A DNA stretch of 64,000 nucleotides. It comes from Stenotrophomonas maltophilia (GTDB taxonomy: Bacteria; Pseudomonadota; Gammaproteobacteria; Xanthomonadales; Xanthomonadaceae). The translations under genes were made by a program, and so were the position numbers. The notes beneath the pieces were generated by a model. The model was not told where the DNA came from. It was given only the letters and a program-made list of their open reading frames with translations, and did not search any database. The stretch lies in NCBI RefSeq assembly GCF_004920835.1, contig NZ_QFHO01000009.1, positions 85,630 through 149,629 of the forward strand, given 5' to 3'. Shown here in pieces: positions 63,962 to 64,000 of this stretch; the first letter of the stretch is position 1, and the number at the start of each line of letters is the position of its first letter.

Positions 63962-64000
63962 CCGCCCGCACCGGGTGGGGGCCGGTGCGGGGTGTTCGGG

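Overview
The window comes from a high-GC gammaproteobacterium of the Xanthomonadaceae, most likely Stenotrophomonas (S. maltophilia group). Three things point there: the gene content, the conserved ypjD-like/ffh ... rpsP-rimM-trmD-rplS neighbourhood, and many short GTAG-headed palindromes of the kind described as SMAG repeats in S. maltophilia. It is chromosomal. I see no tRNA, rRNA, CRISPR, prophage, IS transposase or replication origin. Coding density is very high and nearly every gene keeps the same GC-rich codon use.

Layout. 1-5.9 kb: radA, then a divergent HSP90-family ATPase and a large TPR-like partner. 5.9-8.8 kb: a small exported protein, a CcsA/YpjD membrane protein, ffh. 8.9-13.1 kb: nitronate monooxygenase, a class IV aminotransferase, rpsP-rimM-trmD, rplS. 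13.1-18.8 kb: small conserved proteins (DUF6404-like, two DUF1801), a MATE pump, a lipoprotein, Hsp15, a secreted GH5 glycosidase, DUF937. 18.8-26.3 kb: catalase, mutS, an O-antigen-ligase-like protein with a glycosyltransferase, an orphan barstar. 26.6-29.4 kb: a chemoreceptor with a sigma-28-type promoter and a glycine-zipper protein. 29.5-34.2 kb: a TolC/HlyD/two-permease efflux operon. 34.3-35.9 kb: argP/argO. 36-40.1 kb: a TonB receptor, an M56-M23 fusion peptidase and a BlaI-type repressor. 40.2-41.3 kb: methionine aminopeptidase with a ParD-like protein. 41.3-49.0 kb: a VOC protein, then a compact eight-gene cluster of unknown pathway. 49.1-55.7 kb: a TctD/TctE-like two-component system, a calcineurin-type phosphatase, an HxlR/MFS pair, a globin-coupled diguanylate cyclase. 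55.9-64 kb: a Fur-box FepA-like receptor, a CDF metal exporter, nfi, gpmA, an M13 peptidase, an HD-GYP protein.

The most interesting unexplained systems are: (i) the eight-gene cluster at 41889-49032, which combines two PLP aminotransferases, a PHOSPHO/MtnX-like phosphatase, a FemAB/GNAT-type transferase, an arginase-fold hydrolase, an esterase and an ArnE/ArnF-like pair of half-size transporters; (ii) the ParD-like protein coupled to methionine aminopeptidase behind a 28-bp near-perfect palindrome; (iii) the BlaI-controlled M56-M23 fusion protease next to a TonB receptor; (iv) the HSP90-like/TPR-like pair. A further theme is that palindromic repeats supply the last codons or the stop codon of at least three genes.
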